Translations under genes and position numbers: made by a program
NCBI GenBank assembly: GCA_963669155.1
Contig: OZ022579.1
Coordinates: 20,562,571 to 20,626,570 of the forward strand
Length of the DNA stretch: 64,000 bases
Direction of reading: 5' to 3'
Source of the DNA: Arbacia lixula
Taxonomy: Eukaryota > Echinodermata > Echinoidea > Arbacioida > Arbaciidae
In this document: positions 23,190-33,724 of the stretch, one piece after another
Numbering within the stretch: the stretch's first letter is position 1
Layout: every line of letters starts with the position of its first letter
Notes under the pieces: generated by a model
What the model was told of the DNA's origin: nothing
Database searches by the model: none
What the model saw: only the letters and a program-made list of their open reading frames with translations

Positions 23190-24590
23190 ACATTTTTTCG
23201 TTGCGTCAAAATTCTTTTTTTTATTCATACATCACATCCTGTCATTTTGAACCATTTCCATGCAATAACAAGGTCGTGCGGGTGCGTCAAATTTGAAAGT
23301 CTGCGCGCGCGTCCGTACGTTTTTGTGTGCAAATATTGCAAAAAACATGACTATCTTCAATCGGCCATAGCTCCTCAGAATGGCCGGTGACACCCCCCCC
23401 ATTTTATTTTAATATTCGGAAAGAATATGAAATGTAGATGTGATTTCATGTGTCAATTTACCGTTAAGTACATTGTGACGTCATCATATTGCCATATAAA
23501 GTGAAAAAATGATTTTTCATGCAAGACGTCATGAACTTTTTCACCCGTTTTGGGGTATCTCAGTAATACTTGATCAATTTTCTCTCAAATTTCAGTATGT
23601 GGAAGCTGAGACATTGCTCTATGAAAGACTTGCCTTAATTTTTAAATGTGATCCTATCTTCATGGTGTAAATTCAATTATAAACATTAATGTCAAAATCA
23701 GATGTATGTACGTGTTATGTCAATGGAAGTGGTATTTATGAAATGACATGACGACCTTCTAGGAGCTGTATCTCGCTTATCTTTGGATCTGTTACTCTGA
23801 AATTTTAATCTGTTGTAGCTGAGTGTACTAGCTTTCGAGGATGTTGTCTTCATGTTTTAATCAGATGTTGGGATCATGGCAAAATTTCAGCTTGAATATC
23901 GATTTCTAAGTCATTCTAGCCCCTGCTGGGCATTAAGTATTAAGTGAATGGGAAGATTTGTGGCTCAATGGGTAAGGCACTGTTTTAAGATCTCGAGGCC
24001 CCAGTTCGATTCCTGGAGTGGGTAGGGTCAATTTGTTTTATTCCTTTTGCAATGTTTATTTTGCCACCTTCTTCTGTTCTATCCGTCACTTTGTCATTCT
24101 CTTTGAGATTTTATATCCCATTTTCCCCTCACTCCTTTATCTTACATTACTATTAATTACATGTTGTTAGCAGATACATGTGACTATTCAGGCAAGTCTC
24201 TGAAATGTTAGTATATTGTAGGTGCGCTATGAGCTTTCTTGAGGGGTGTCTCTAATTTCCTATGAATAGATGGTTTCACAATTCATTCCTTTTGCAATGT
24301 GATTGTTGCGACCTTCTTCTGTTCAATCCCTTACTTTGTCATTCTCTTTGAGATTTTCTTTCCCTTTTTTCCCTCTTGCCCCTTTATGTCAAATGACTAT
24401 CAATTACATGTTAGCACATACATGTGACCATTTACATGTAGGCACATCTCTTACGTGGGTGCTGCCTCTGATTTCTAATGAATAGATGGTGTCCTCATGG
24501 AAGGTCCATGGTATCACCGTGCATTTACCATCCAATGTCTGTGCACGAATTTGTCAATACAGACCACCTTATACTTGTTCACAAGTATTC
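23190..24590 (+). repeat. tRNA-box repeat family, copy 1
   Basis: This block matches, in reverse orientation, the tandem copies at 37791-41050 and, in the same orientation, the copy at 43045-44340. Shared landmarks are CATCACATCCTGTCATTTTG, GGTCGTGCGGGTGCGTCAAA, TTTTGTGTGCAAATATTGCA, a tRNA-like segment at about 23952-24025, and CAGACCACCTTATACTTGTT near the right end. It lacks the CpG-rich tail present in the tandem copies. There is a poly-C run at 23392-23400. No protein is recognisable. Class unknown. Confidence 0.72.
23952..24025 (+). other. tRNA-like segment with Pol III A and B boxes (copy 1)
   Basis: TGGCTCAATGG (23961-23971) matches the Pol III A box and AGTTCGATTCC (24003-24013) is one change from the B box consensus. 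Their spacing is tRNA-like. The B box sits in a partial T-arm stem (CCAG/CTGG). I see no convincing acceptor stem or anticodon arm, so this is a tRNA-derived sequence, not a tRNA gene. Confidence 0.6.
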
Positions 24591-25186
24591 AATCATGCAC
24601 AATCATACAGTCCCTGCAATGCTCATGAAGATGAGCAAAAAAATGGCCAAAAAGGGTCTGAAAAATATCAAATTTGCACTGTAAGTATGCATTATCATCT
24701 GCTATACACCTCCAACCTTAAGCTAAGCCTCTTAACGTCATAAACGCAGAAGGAGCTAAATAGTATGATGGTTTATGAATGGAGTCGAGGGCTTGTCATG
24801 ACCGTTCATGACCATTCATGACTGTCCGTCACTGTTCGTAGGTGCATGGAGCTATGAACGTTGTGTATCGTACGTGCACCTACTAGTACGTGCATGGTCA
24901 TGCCTATCAATATGTGGCAGTGGGTTCTTTGTGACGTTAAGGGGGGGGGGAAGGTGGTGGTGGGGGAGGAGTAACTAAATGTTTGATGTGTATAGTAGAT
25001 GAAAATGCATGGGGTGTCAGTCTCCTGGGTCACTATATATGAGAGGTAGAATTGCAACATACGACTCCCTCAGCACTGCACATTGCCTGAAAAAGTAGGC
25101 CTACATATATTAAGGCCATTGTTAGCTACACAAAAGTTATGGTCATTACTACAGATCCATGAACTAGCTTACAAATGTGTACCGTA
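24591..25186. other. Unassigned stretch
   Basis: No gene is recognised. A CATGACCGTTCATGACCATTC-like local repeat lies at about 24798-24840 and a poly-G run at about 24941-24950. Confidence 0.45.
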
Positions 25187-25193
25187 GATAGAC

Positions 25194-25922
25194 CAGGGAT
25201 GTGTTATGGAAGGATATGAAGCAACTTTCTTTCTTTGAGCCCATGCGTGGCACTGCCGAAAAATTATGTGATCTCAGCATGTGCTTTTCAGGTGTTTTAA
25301 CAATAATGAGCAGGACTGTATAGCAATGGTTTCTCAGAGAGAACAAAAGAAATGTAGAGTCTTATTTCGCTTGTCCAGTTCGGTTGGATTGCATCAATAC
25401 TTTTGTGAGGAAAAGAGATATCAGCAAACAAAAATATCTCAGCTGCACGCAAATACACGAAAACTCTATTAATGAAAATACACAGCTTCAGATACCATTT
25501 TTATCATGATGGAATCCCACATTTCTGGAAAAATTTGGAATGTGAAGAAATTTGTTAATTGTGTAAGTAAGAATATTATCTTATATCTCAGTTTGTGCAT
25601 CATTCAACAATTATTTAGAAGAAAACTGAGTACTGGATCTTTAGTGGTGTTGCCCTTAACTTTCTTGAAAATTGCAAAAAAATCTAGAAAGATAACACAT
25701 CTAAATAAGAAACACAACTTCGAGAGACAAAACAGGGAATTAAAGATATTTCTTTCCAAGTTGACAGCAGCTAAATGTCGGTGCTGCGCATGGAACATCA
25801 AAGCATTGCAGTGATAGTGGAATGCTTTGGAAATTTACTAGCACGCTTTAGTATCAACGCTTTAGTATCAGATGTTTGAATATATTATGCAAGAGTTGTT
25901 TCTCCTTCCTAACACATCCCTG
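25194..25922. mobile_element. TIR element CAGGGATGTGTTA with 7-bp target duplication (copy 1)
   Basis: Left end CAGGGATGTGTTATGGAAGG and right end CTTCCTAACACATCCCTG are inverted. The 7-mer GATAGAC flanks both sides (25187-25193 and 25923-25929). A second copy in opposite orientation lies at 28198-28922, with a different flanking 7-mer. Internal landmarks such as TGAGCCCATGCGTGGCAC, TCTCAGAGAGAACAAAAG and GTTGCCCTTAACTTTCTTG are shared. The short frames inside (to 102 codons) are not conserved between copies. Non-autonomous. A CAGGG end is common in hAT elements, but those make 8-bp duplications. Confidence 0.82.
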
Positions 25923-26150
25923 GATAGACGTCAATCCAGAGGGAGTAACAGACAGCACTAGAGACAGCACTAGAGAGAAAGAAAGAGGGGAAGGGGGATG
26001 AGACAGACAACAAATTAAGAGATGGAGAGAAAGAGATATATAGACAGCTCTAGAGGGATATAAAGCTAAATAGAAAGAGGATGTTAGAGCTCAATTTTGA
26101 AAAACAGACACGATAGTGAGGGACAAATAGGTTTAAATACTGCATATGTT

Positions 26151-26358
26151 TAGTTTAGAGGTCCAGTAGGACTCGAGTTTCACTATGATGTGGGGTTCTT
26201 TTTTTCGACACTCGCCCAACCACAAAATCCTACCGTACACCATACACTTCAATCTACTAAAGCACTAAGTTTGAAATGAGATAGCAGGCATAAAACTGAT
26301 CAAGAAAATAAAACACCACATCATACTGAAACGCGAGTCCTACTGGATCTCTAAACTA
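26151..26358. repeat. Inverted repeat (hairpin) with 43-base arms
   Basis: The left arm begins TAGTTTAGAGGTCCAGTAGG and the right arm ends CCTACTGGATCTCTAAACTA, and they remain complementary inward to GATGTGG/CCACATC. The loop of about 120 bases contains a poly-T run. It directly abuts the palindrome at 26358-26569. It may be a small foldback MITE; no target duplication is evident. Confidence 0.75.
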
Positions 26359-26569
26359 CACACCTTACGCCCTCACAGAATCAATGCAGACCCTTAACCC
26401 TCTCAGGCCATCCCCAAAGTCCCCTCCCCCTCCTTTCCCCCACCTTTACCTCTACAATTTTCAACTATAAAGGCTTAATTTTGCGTATTAGCAGGAGGGG
26501 GAGGGGACTTTGGGGATGGCCTGAGAGGGTTAAGGGTCTGCATTGATTCCGTGAGGGCGTAAGGTGTGT
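26358..26569. repeat. Near-perfect palindrome, 77-base arms with one mismatch
   Basis: The left arm 26358-26434 (ACACACCTTACGCCCTCACA...) and right arm 26493-26569 (...GTGAGGGCGTAAGGTGTGT) are inverted copies differing at one of 77 positions, around a 58-base loop. Near-identity implies a recent origin or ongoing correction. The arms include CCCCTCCCCCTCCT/AGGAGGGGGAGGGG blocks. No coding function. Confidence 0.9.
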
Positions 26570-26820
26570 AGCAATCTTATAAGCGCCCCCCTTTCCACCA
26601 ATTCCTGGAGCCATTTAAATTTGGTGCGCTTAATCACCCCTCCACACCCCACTGCCCACCAATAGAGTTTGGTGCCTGTGCCACCTCCTTGAAAACATAA
26701 CCACTCACCATGTTCATTCGCTAAAGACACCCCACTTGTACCCTTTTCTCATTGGGTTTTCTTAGCCCCATACTATCCTTAGCCCTGTACTATCTTTAGA
26801 CCCGGACTACTTTTTGAAGC

Positions 26821-27315
26821 CTTTCACACTGACATTTCTTAGCCCCGTACTATTTCTTGAATCCGACTAAGGACATTCCAGCTATTCCCACTCAAAATTG
26901 TTAGCCCCAGACTTTCTTGACAGCTTATGAATATCTATGAGTGTACGTCTTGCACATGATTCCGCATCAAGGTCACTCGCCCATCATTGGTCACGGCGTC
27001 TCGGCCTTGTGAGCTGACACCGCACTAGCCCCGTACTATTTCTGTTTTTTTTTTGTTTCTGTCTTAACTGGCGCTCTTAGCCCTGGACTATTTGGCTTGG
27101 CCCTGCAATTGCGGGGTTAGCCCTGCTTTTTTGCATGACCAAATAATCCAGGATTATTGGTGGGGCTAGCCCACTTTGGTAAAAACCAATGAGAACAGAA
27201 AGGGGTCTAAGCTTAGCCCCATACTATGTAAGGCTAAGCCCCCCCCCCCCCCCCCTCCCTAATACCCCCACCTATAGTGCAGGGCTAAGGACATTTTTGC
27301 CAGTGTGAAAAGCAT
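26821..27315. mobile_element. Candidate TIR element with AGCCCNGTACTAT repeats
   Basis: CTTTCACACTGACA near the left and TGCCAGTGTGAAAAG at the right are inverted, followed inward by TTAGCCC and GGGCTAAGGACA. Between them AGCCCCGTACTATTTCTT-like motifs recur in both orientations, with a long poly-C run at 27239-27254. Related AGCCCTGTACTATC motifs also precede the left end (from about 26760), so the left boundary is uncertain. No coding frame. Confidence 0.55.
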
Positions 27316-27743
27316 AATACAAACCCAACTCCACCCTACTGCCAAAATCCAGGTAACCATTTAGTATTGTTATGATTATACTCTTTGCGTTCGTCTCTTC
27401 ACTTTGATTTAACATTCTGATTTTAATTGAACTGTAACTTAAAAAGACTGTGTAATTGCTAACACTGTTTTCTGTTATTTATGTTTGTATTTGTGTTATA
27501 ATGCTATTTCAGCATTACTTGAAGAATAAGAGTGCTTGCAGTCCTTCTCATGTTGGTACTCCCAGGCCAGGAGTGTATTCATATATGGCATTCTTTTTAT
27601 ATATGTGTGTGTGTATACAGGCATGTTTAGATTATGAGGGAGAGAAAAATAAAAACATAGAGTTCAGATGCCTAAGTGGCTCATTTTGATTGATTGAGAA
27701 ACTGACAGGAAATGGAGTAAGAGACAAAGAAGTTAGAACTTAA

Positions 27744-29073
27744 AGGTCCCCTGACACGAAAATGTATGTTGACTTATGTTAATGCAAACATAATATATAA
27801 TAAAATCACTAACTGTCCAATGGAAATATGTGTCCTATATTCAAAAATAATATTTGTATATTTTTTCTCAGCACTGATGAGCCCTGCCGCCAAAATTTCT
27901 TCCAACTCAACAAAATAAACATTGCAATGACTACCTGCAAGTGCTTATAATAGCATAACAAACATGTTTATACAGTGCAAATTTATTTTTTCTTGGCATA
28001 TAGCTAGCACATTTCTGACACAAGGAAACGATTATTCCCACATGAAAGGTTGTTAGATAGTATTGTGTGAAGACATGTGATGTGCTTGTGGGCAGGTGGA
28101 GGTAGTCATTGCAATGTTTAGTTTGTGCTTAAATTTTGTCTATTATACTGCTAATTTCTACCGTTGATAGTGTCACAAGGGGAATCTTGAGTTGGAGCAG
28201 GGATGTGTTAGGAAGGAGGGACAACTCAACCATAATATATTCAAACATCTGTATGGATACTAAAGCGTGCTAATGAATGTCAAAAGCATTCCACAATCAC
28301 TGCAATGCTTTGAAGTCCCATGCGCGGCACCGTCATTTTGCTATCGTCAACTTGGAAAGCAGTATCTTTAATTGCCTGTTTTGTTTCTCGAAGCTGTGTT
28401 TCTTATCACATTTTTTTGCAATTTTCAAGAAAGTTAAGGGGCAACACCTCTAAAGATCCTGTATTCGTTTTTCTTCTAAATAATTGTTGAATGATGCACA
28501 AACGGAGATATAAGATAATATTCTTACTTACATAATTAACAAATTTCTTCACTTTCCGGAGATTTCCGGAAATGTCGGATTCAATCATTATCAAAATCAT
28601 ATATTAAGCTGCTTACTTTCATTAACAGAGTTTGCGTGAATTTGCGTGCAAATGAGATATTTTACTTTAAAAAACTGTTTATTTTTGTTCGCTGATATCT
28701 CTTTTCCTCACAAAAGTATTGATGCAATCCAACAGAAGTGGACAAGCGAAATAAGACTCTACATTTCTTTTGTTCTCTCTGAGAAACCGTTGCTAGGCAA
28801 TCGTGTTCGTTATTGTTAAAACACGTGAAAAGCACATGCTGAGACCACGCAATTTTTCGGCGGTGCCACGCATGGGCTCAAAGAAAGAATGTTGTTCCAT
28901 ATCCTTTCCTAACACATCCCTGGTTGGAGGATATTTTGGAGGTGGGGCTTATCAATGCTGAGAAAAAATATAGACAAATCATTTTAAAATATAGGACACA
29001 TATTTCCATTGAACAGTTAGTATAAGTTGCATCAACAGAAGTAAACTTAAATTTTGATGTCAGGGGACCTTAA
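27744..29073. mobile_element. TIR element AGGTCCCCTGACA, carrying a nested element
   Basis: The left end TTAAAGGTCCCCTGACACGAA and right end TGATGTCAGGGGACCTTAA are inverted. Further inside, TGTGTCCTATATTCAAAA and ATATAGGACACATATTTCCA also pair, so the arms extend about 100 bases. TTAA lies at both edges, but because the ends are palindromic I cannot fix the target duplication (TTAA or TTAAAG). The 28198-28922 element, with its own 7-bp duplication, sits inside the right half. No coding frame is recognised. Confidence 0.7.
28198..28922. mobile_element. TIR element CAGGGATGTGTTA with 7-bp target duplication (copy 2, nested)
   Basis: Begins CAGGGATGTGTTAGGAAGG and ends TTTCCTAACACATCCCTG. The flanks are GTTGGAG on both sides (28191-28197 and 28923-28929). 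It is the reverse-oriented relative of 25194-25922. Both copies show a 7-base duplication with different sequence, so the length is a family property and not chance. It lies inside the element 27744-29073 and is therefore younger than it. Confidence 0.85.
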
Positions 29074-29530
29074 AGAGGAAAATAAGGGCATGTAGACAGA
29101 TAATAACAAGCTGCTCAAGAGGAAACTGAAAAGGAAAGGTGCACTTTGCTTGCAAAACACCAACATTTGAGTGACAACATTTGAGAAAGAAATATTGTGA
29201 GAAAACACAGGGAAAGAGAAAAAGAGGGATCAAGGGAAGAGGGGGAAGAAATAGTAAATAAGGTAGAGAGAGTGCAGGTGAGGGGAAGGGGAGAGAAAAA
29301 ACATGGAATGCAGGGAGAAAAAACAACAACAAAGGAACACAACAGCCCACAAAAAACAAAAAATCTACTCCAAATCTTACTCACTTATTTAGTGATTTTA
29401 GCACAGTATTATCCTCCTGACAAATGAAGGTGTCTTAACCCTCTCTGTCCAATGGGTGATAAACTGTGCTGTCTGGTAATGAGAGGATTAGTTTCATATC
29501 TAATTACAATTCTCAATGGCAACTACTTAC
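29074..29530. other. Intronic/flanking sequence beside the ankyrin exon
   Basis: No further exon is recognised. A purine-rich segment at about 29195-29310 gives the overlapping open frames on both strands. Sequence immediately 3' of the ankyrin exon on the minus strand begins with its GTAAGT donor. Confidence 0.5.
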
Positions 29531-29701
29531 CCACTTCTGCGAGGTAGACGGCCACCTTGCTGTGCCCATGCTTCTTGGCAAACAGTCTCGCTGTGTGCCC
29601 CTTCTTGGTTTGCAGACCCGGTGTTGCATCGGTCTCCTCAATTAGCCACTTGACTGCCTTCAGGTACCCATTAGAGGCTGCGTAGTGCAGTGGGCTCCGA
29701 C
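29531..29701 (-). CDS. Ankyrin-repeat exon (downstream of the pair)
   Basis: On the minus strand the 171-base exon follows a TGCATGCAG acceptor and ends at a GTAAGT donor, phase 1 at both ends. It encodes RSPLHYAASNGYLKAVKWLI, the helix-turn-helix signature of an ankyrin repeat, then TKKGHTARLFAKKHGHSKVA, a second degenerate ankyrin repeat, and AEVG at the donor. Ankyrin repeats are protein-binding scaffolds; nothing here shows the partner. The phase-1 start joins correctly to the phase-1 end of the exon at 45431-45554, where the interrupted repeat would continue, so the two probably lie in one transcript. I do not recognise which ankyrin protein this is. Other exons are outside or undetected. 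Confidence 0.86.
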
Positions 29702-29899
29702 CTGCATGCATGCAGGAGATAGGATTTAGTTCAGTAGACAAATTACACAGGATGTCAAGGCAATTTAGCCCCCATAATGCGAAAAAGTGCCCCTGTGAAA
29801 AATTATTACTGAGGTAACTCAAGCAATTTGACTGACACGCAGTCGATAAATATGCCTCCGCCTCTTTACTAGCTCTATTTAGATTTTTTTCTCAGAAAA

Positions 29900-30740
29900 T
29901 GTGTAGTTTGGTGGGCAATGTACCATTGAATTCCTATGTGAAATGAAAATATCATTCTGTTGTTCCATGTTTAGCCAAGTTTGGCAATGTACATTGACCT
30001 TTGACCTCTTACTTCTTTGACTTCCAATCTATTAACCAGTCCGTCTGAATCCATCCTTGTATCAATTTTGTTGAAAATTAGCAAATTTTGGCAAAATTCA
30101 TTAACCTTTGAGCTCTGAACTTTCAGGGATTTTATCAAATATGCCATCAGGCTATCTCCATGAAGTGATTCATCTCTCATGTCTGTACCATGTTTGGTTG
30201 GAATGCATTATTGGATTTGGATTTATTGTGAAAAATATCAATTTGGGGGCAATTTTAAGCAAATTTTAGCAAAGTTCATTGACCTTTGACCTCTGTCCTT
30301 TCAGAAATGTCACAAAAAATGTCATAATTCTACCCCCAAGAAGTGATCCATCTTTGCACCATGTTTGGTTGGTATTGAACGATTGAATTTTGGTGTATTT
30401 TGAAAAATGTCACTTTAGGGCAATTTTTAGCTAATTCTTAGCAAAGTTTCTTGACCTTTGAACTTAAACTTTCACCAGTCTACCTCCGTGAAGTGATATA
30501 TCTCTGTACCATGTTTGGCTAGAATTCCACCATTGGATTTGGATTTGGGTTTATGGTGAAAAATATATATTTTTGCAAAGTTCATTGACCTCTGACCTTC
30601 CAGCAATTTCACCAAAAAAGTCACCAGTAGTGATCCATCTTTTCACTGGTTGGAAATGCGCCATTGGATTTGGATTTATTGTGATTTTTTTTTTTAATTT
30701 TTGTAAATTGGCATTTTTAGCCAATTTTGGCATTAGATTG
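29900..30740. repeat. Tandem repeat, about 150-bp units with TTGACCTTTGACCT
   Basis: About five degenerate units repeat the order TGTACCATGTTTGGTTGGAAT, ATTGGATTTGGATTTATTGTG, AGCAAAGTTCATTGACCTTT, TTTCA...ATGTCA, AAGTGATCCATCT (individual motifs vary). It lies in the sequence upstream of the ankyrin exon on the minus strand, hence intronic if the exon pairing is right. No coding function. Confidence 0.65.
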
Positions 30741-30929
30741 TATCAAAGAAGGAATACAGGCGTTGTGATCATTGTCCCCTGTCATTGTCATGATTGTCGC
30801 ACCGATCATATGATCATGATCACCATGACAACAATGTAACTGTACGCTATTATGACATGAGATGGCGCTGCACAACGCTGTACCCCGGGGTACGGCTTGG
30901 TGCATCATATGTGAATGTGGTATCATTCA

Positions 30930-31560
30930 AAAGCTTGATTACTCCTCTTTACATTGATGTATCATCTGTAATACATTAACAATCATAACAATAATGCTTT
31001 GTAGTGCATATTTATAAATACAAAGCACAAGGTATATCAGAGAACATGCTAGAAAAAAAGAGATCCTGTGAAGAAAAGTGAGAGGACTAGCAAGAAAGTG
31101 AGTAGAAGAAGAAAGAAATAGACTAAAATAACAAAGAAAAAGACAGGAGAGAATGGGCATAGGGGGGGGGGGGGTGAGAGGGTTATTAGAAGAGGAAAAT
31201 ATAAAAAGATTAGAGGTAGTAGGAGAGAAAGAGGGTGAGAATGAAGAATAGGGGAGAATAAAAGTGACAGGAGAGAGAGGGCCATTGAGGGAGAAATAGA
31301 AGAAAGGGTATATGAGAGTCAGGGAAGGAGAGAGAGGAAAACTATGATCTGAAATATGCAGGAGAAGACAAGACAATGCAGGACAACAGGAGGAAGACAA
31401 TAAGAGAGACTACATGAGGGGGGACCAGAGAGACAGAAAGGAGGAACATAAAAAACAGGAGAGAGACAGAGACTGAAGCAGAGAATGAATGACAGAAGGA
31501 AGACCTATAAGAGAGAGTAATTGAGAGCCAGAGAGAAAGAAAAAGAGGGTAAGACATTTG
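30930..31560 (+). repeat. Purine-rich tract
   Basis: From about 31040 the plus strand is dominated by GA/AG blocks (AGGAGAGAGAGGG, GAGAGAGAAAG), with a poly-G run near 31165. The minus-strand frames here are Ser/Leu/Phe/Pro-rich composition artefacts. Confidence 0.7.
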
Positions 31561-32024
31561 CATTCCTCTCAAAAAGTTTTAAACAATATATATGTACTGA
31601 TATCTGAAACAGAAAAATATCTCAAAGTTAACACCCAAAATGATATGTAACGCAATACCATATAAAGGAGTTGCAGTAGGCCTATACATCAGTAAATTAT
31701 AACTAAAAATTGAAACACTGCCGTGACATAGGGAAAGTGACATTCAGAGAGAGAAAGAAAGCCAGTGAAACAAGGGAAGATGATACTCAAGAAAATTAGC
31801 AAGCCTTTTCTGTGGGGGCAACATTTCTGGTTTCCCTTGCAACACGTTATAAAAGACAAGGTGTCTGTTTTGCAGACCTGTCAAAATATAAATATTTGTT
31901 ACTAGAGAAATTTTACTGCACACAGTCGACTGGTATGCTTCCATCCTCCTACGCAGACAATGAAGTATTGCCAAAATCCTGAATATTTAGTAAAATTTCA
32001 TGAAAACTTACGGTTTGGCTATGG

Positions 32025-32250
32025 GTGTGTTTATGCTCAATTTGTGAGGGCAAAATCAGCGTTTTGAAACGCTGGTTGAAAACGCTCATCCAAAACGAGG
32101 TTTACTGGGGTATTGTTTACTGTTGAGATGACGTCATTTAAACGCGTATACATTCAAAATGAGCATGAACGCAAATGCATTTTGAACTAAACACATGAAA
32201 AAACGCTGATTTTGGCTCCCCCCAAAAGAGCATAAATGCACAATTTGACA
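32025..32250. mobile_element. Short foldback MITE GTGTTTATGCTC
   Basis: GTGTTTATGCTCAATTTG on the left and GAGCATAAATGCACAATTTG on the right are largely inverted, and GCAAAATCAGCGTTTT pairs with AAAACGCTGATTTTGGC further in. The arms cover about 55 bases. Length is about 225 bases. No coding frame; the target duplication is not resolved. Confidence 0.6.
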
Positions 32251-32329
32251 TACAAAATTGAGAGAGACCTTTCAAATATCTTTGCACCGCGTGTGGTCAA
32301 TTATACATTTCACAATTTATGAAATAAAA

Positions 32330-32890
32330 CAGCAACATTTCACAATTTGACCTTGATCTGTGACCTTTCTGACCTACATTAAAATCACTTAATTGTCCTG
32401 TCTTATATCATCATTGTACCAAGTTTGGTGATATTCAGGGTCTTGCTGAAATCATCATGTTAACAGGATTTGATCTTGACCTATGACCTTTAACCTATAT
32501 GACCCAAAATACAAGTGTCCTGTCATATGTCATCATTGCATAAAGTTTAATACAATTTAATCAATTATAGCAGTTATGTAAAAAGTGAAATTTTAGGATT
32601 TGACCTTGATCTGTGACCTTTTAGCTTTGGCCTATCTGACCCAAAATGTAATCACTGAATTGTCCTGTCATATATTATCACTGAACTATGTTTTATTTAG
32701 TGAATTTTGATTTGAAAGCTCTTGAGTTACGTAAAGAGGGAAATTTTAAGATTTGACCTTGACCTGTGACCTTTAACCTTCAACCTACATGACTCAAAAT
32801 CAAATCAATTAATTTCCCTCCCACATTTTATTATTGTACCAAGTTTGATAAAATTTGGTATATAATTTTTTTAGTTATCGGACAACCGAG
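32330..32890. repeat. Tandem repeat with GATTTGACCTTGACCTGTGACC units
   Basis: About four to five degenerate units of roughly 130-145 bp carry ATTTGACCTTGATCTGTGAC, then ACCCAAAAT, AATTGTCCTGTCATAT, and ATCATTGTACCAAGTTTGGT. The family is shared with 3241-3469. It is followed at about 32880 by ACAACCGAGAAACATAACGC, a tail often found after such repeats in marine invertebrates (from memory). Confidence 0.65.
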
Positions 32891-33135
32891 AAACATAACG
32901 CCAACTTTGTTACAGAGGCATAAAAACCACGGAAAATTACAAAGATACTGTATCAGAATTCCTTCCCAACATAAGAACTGGAAAATGAAAGCAAAATTAT
33001 ACGGATTGCTAAATGTTGAAGAGGTTCTCGACTGGTCATTCGAATCCTACAGCCTAGCGAACGGAAACCGCTGTGCGCTATGTTTTCACATCAGTCCATT
33101 CAGCAGCGCGTGCATTCAATGGGAGGTATGCCCAC

Positions 33136-33288
33136 TGTTGTGATCTTATGTAGACTCAGATAGGATGACTCGAACAAGGCTTCTACATTGTAGTAACTTT
33201 AATGCAGCAGACTATACGTGTGTGTGTTGATACAGTTGCCATCTTGAGAAGTCCCTGTAGTCTTGTCTCAAGACTTACTATCATTACA
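33136..33288 (-). repeat. 3' LTR of the Mag/SURL-like element
   Basis: On the minus strand it starts TGTAATGATAGTAAG and ends GATCACAACA (TG...CA ends). It is 153 bp and identical to the copy at 36563-36715. Short LTRs of this size are usual for Mag/SURL-type elements. Confidence 0.93.
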
Positions 33289-33301
33289 CCTCCCTTTCTT
33301 T
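33289..33301 (-). other. Polypurine tract of the Mag/SURL-like element
   Basis: On the minus strand AAAGAAAGGGAGG abuts the 3' LTR. This is the expected position and composition for the plus-strand primer of reverse transcription. Confidence 0.85.
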
Positions 33302-33724
33302 AAAAAGAAGGTTTACATTCTTTTCATTAAAGTAAACTTATTCTCATCATATCCTTTGTATCAGTTTCCAAATATGTCAGACAGTCAATTTGTATACTTT
33401 TCTTTGAAACACTAACTGTACTATAACTAGTACATGTATCTTATAATAGTCAACGTATATTGTGGATCCGGTTGCAGATCTTTAAAGAATATTTATCCAG
33501 TCCTTTGTATTAAGAGTTCAGTTCCATCACTGGTTCGCGTTGAAGATAATCGGCTGATTATCCAAATCTTGCTGATGAAACATAAAACATAGTTACATTC
33601 ATGCTATCAAGTTTTTTCTAGATTACTTCAACTTGATCTCTTTACTAATTCTACATAAAACGCGACTAATTCTACATAAAAGCGCGAAAGTTCTTTTAGT
33701 ATTCGCTTTGTTGTATTTAATGCT

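Noticed and set aside
30939..31572. Long Ser/Leu/Phe frames on the minus strand
   Set aside because: Purine-rich tract artefact; two frames are open over the same bases.
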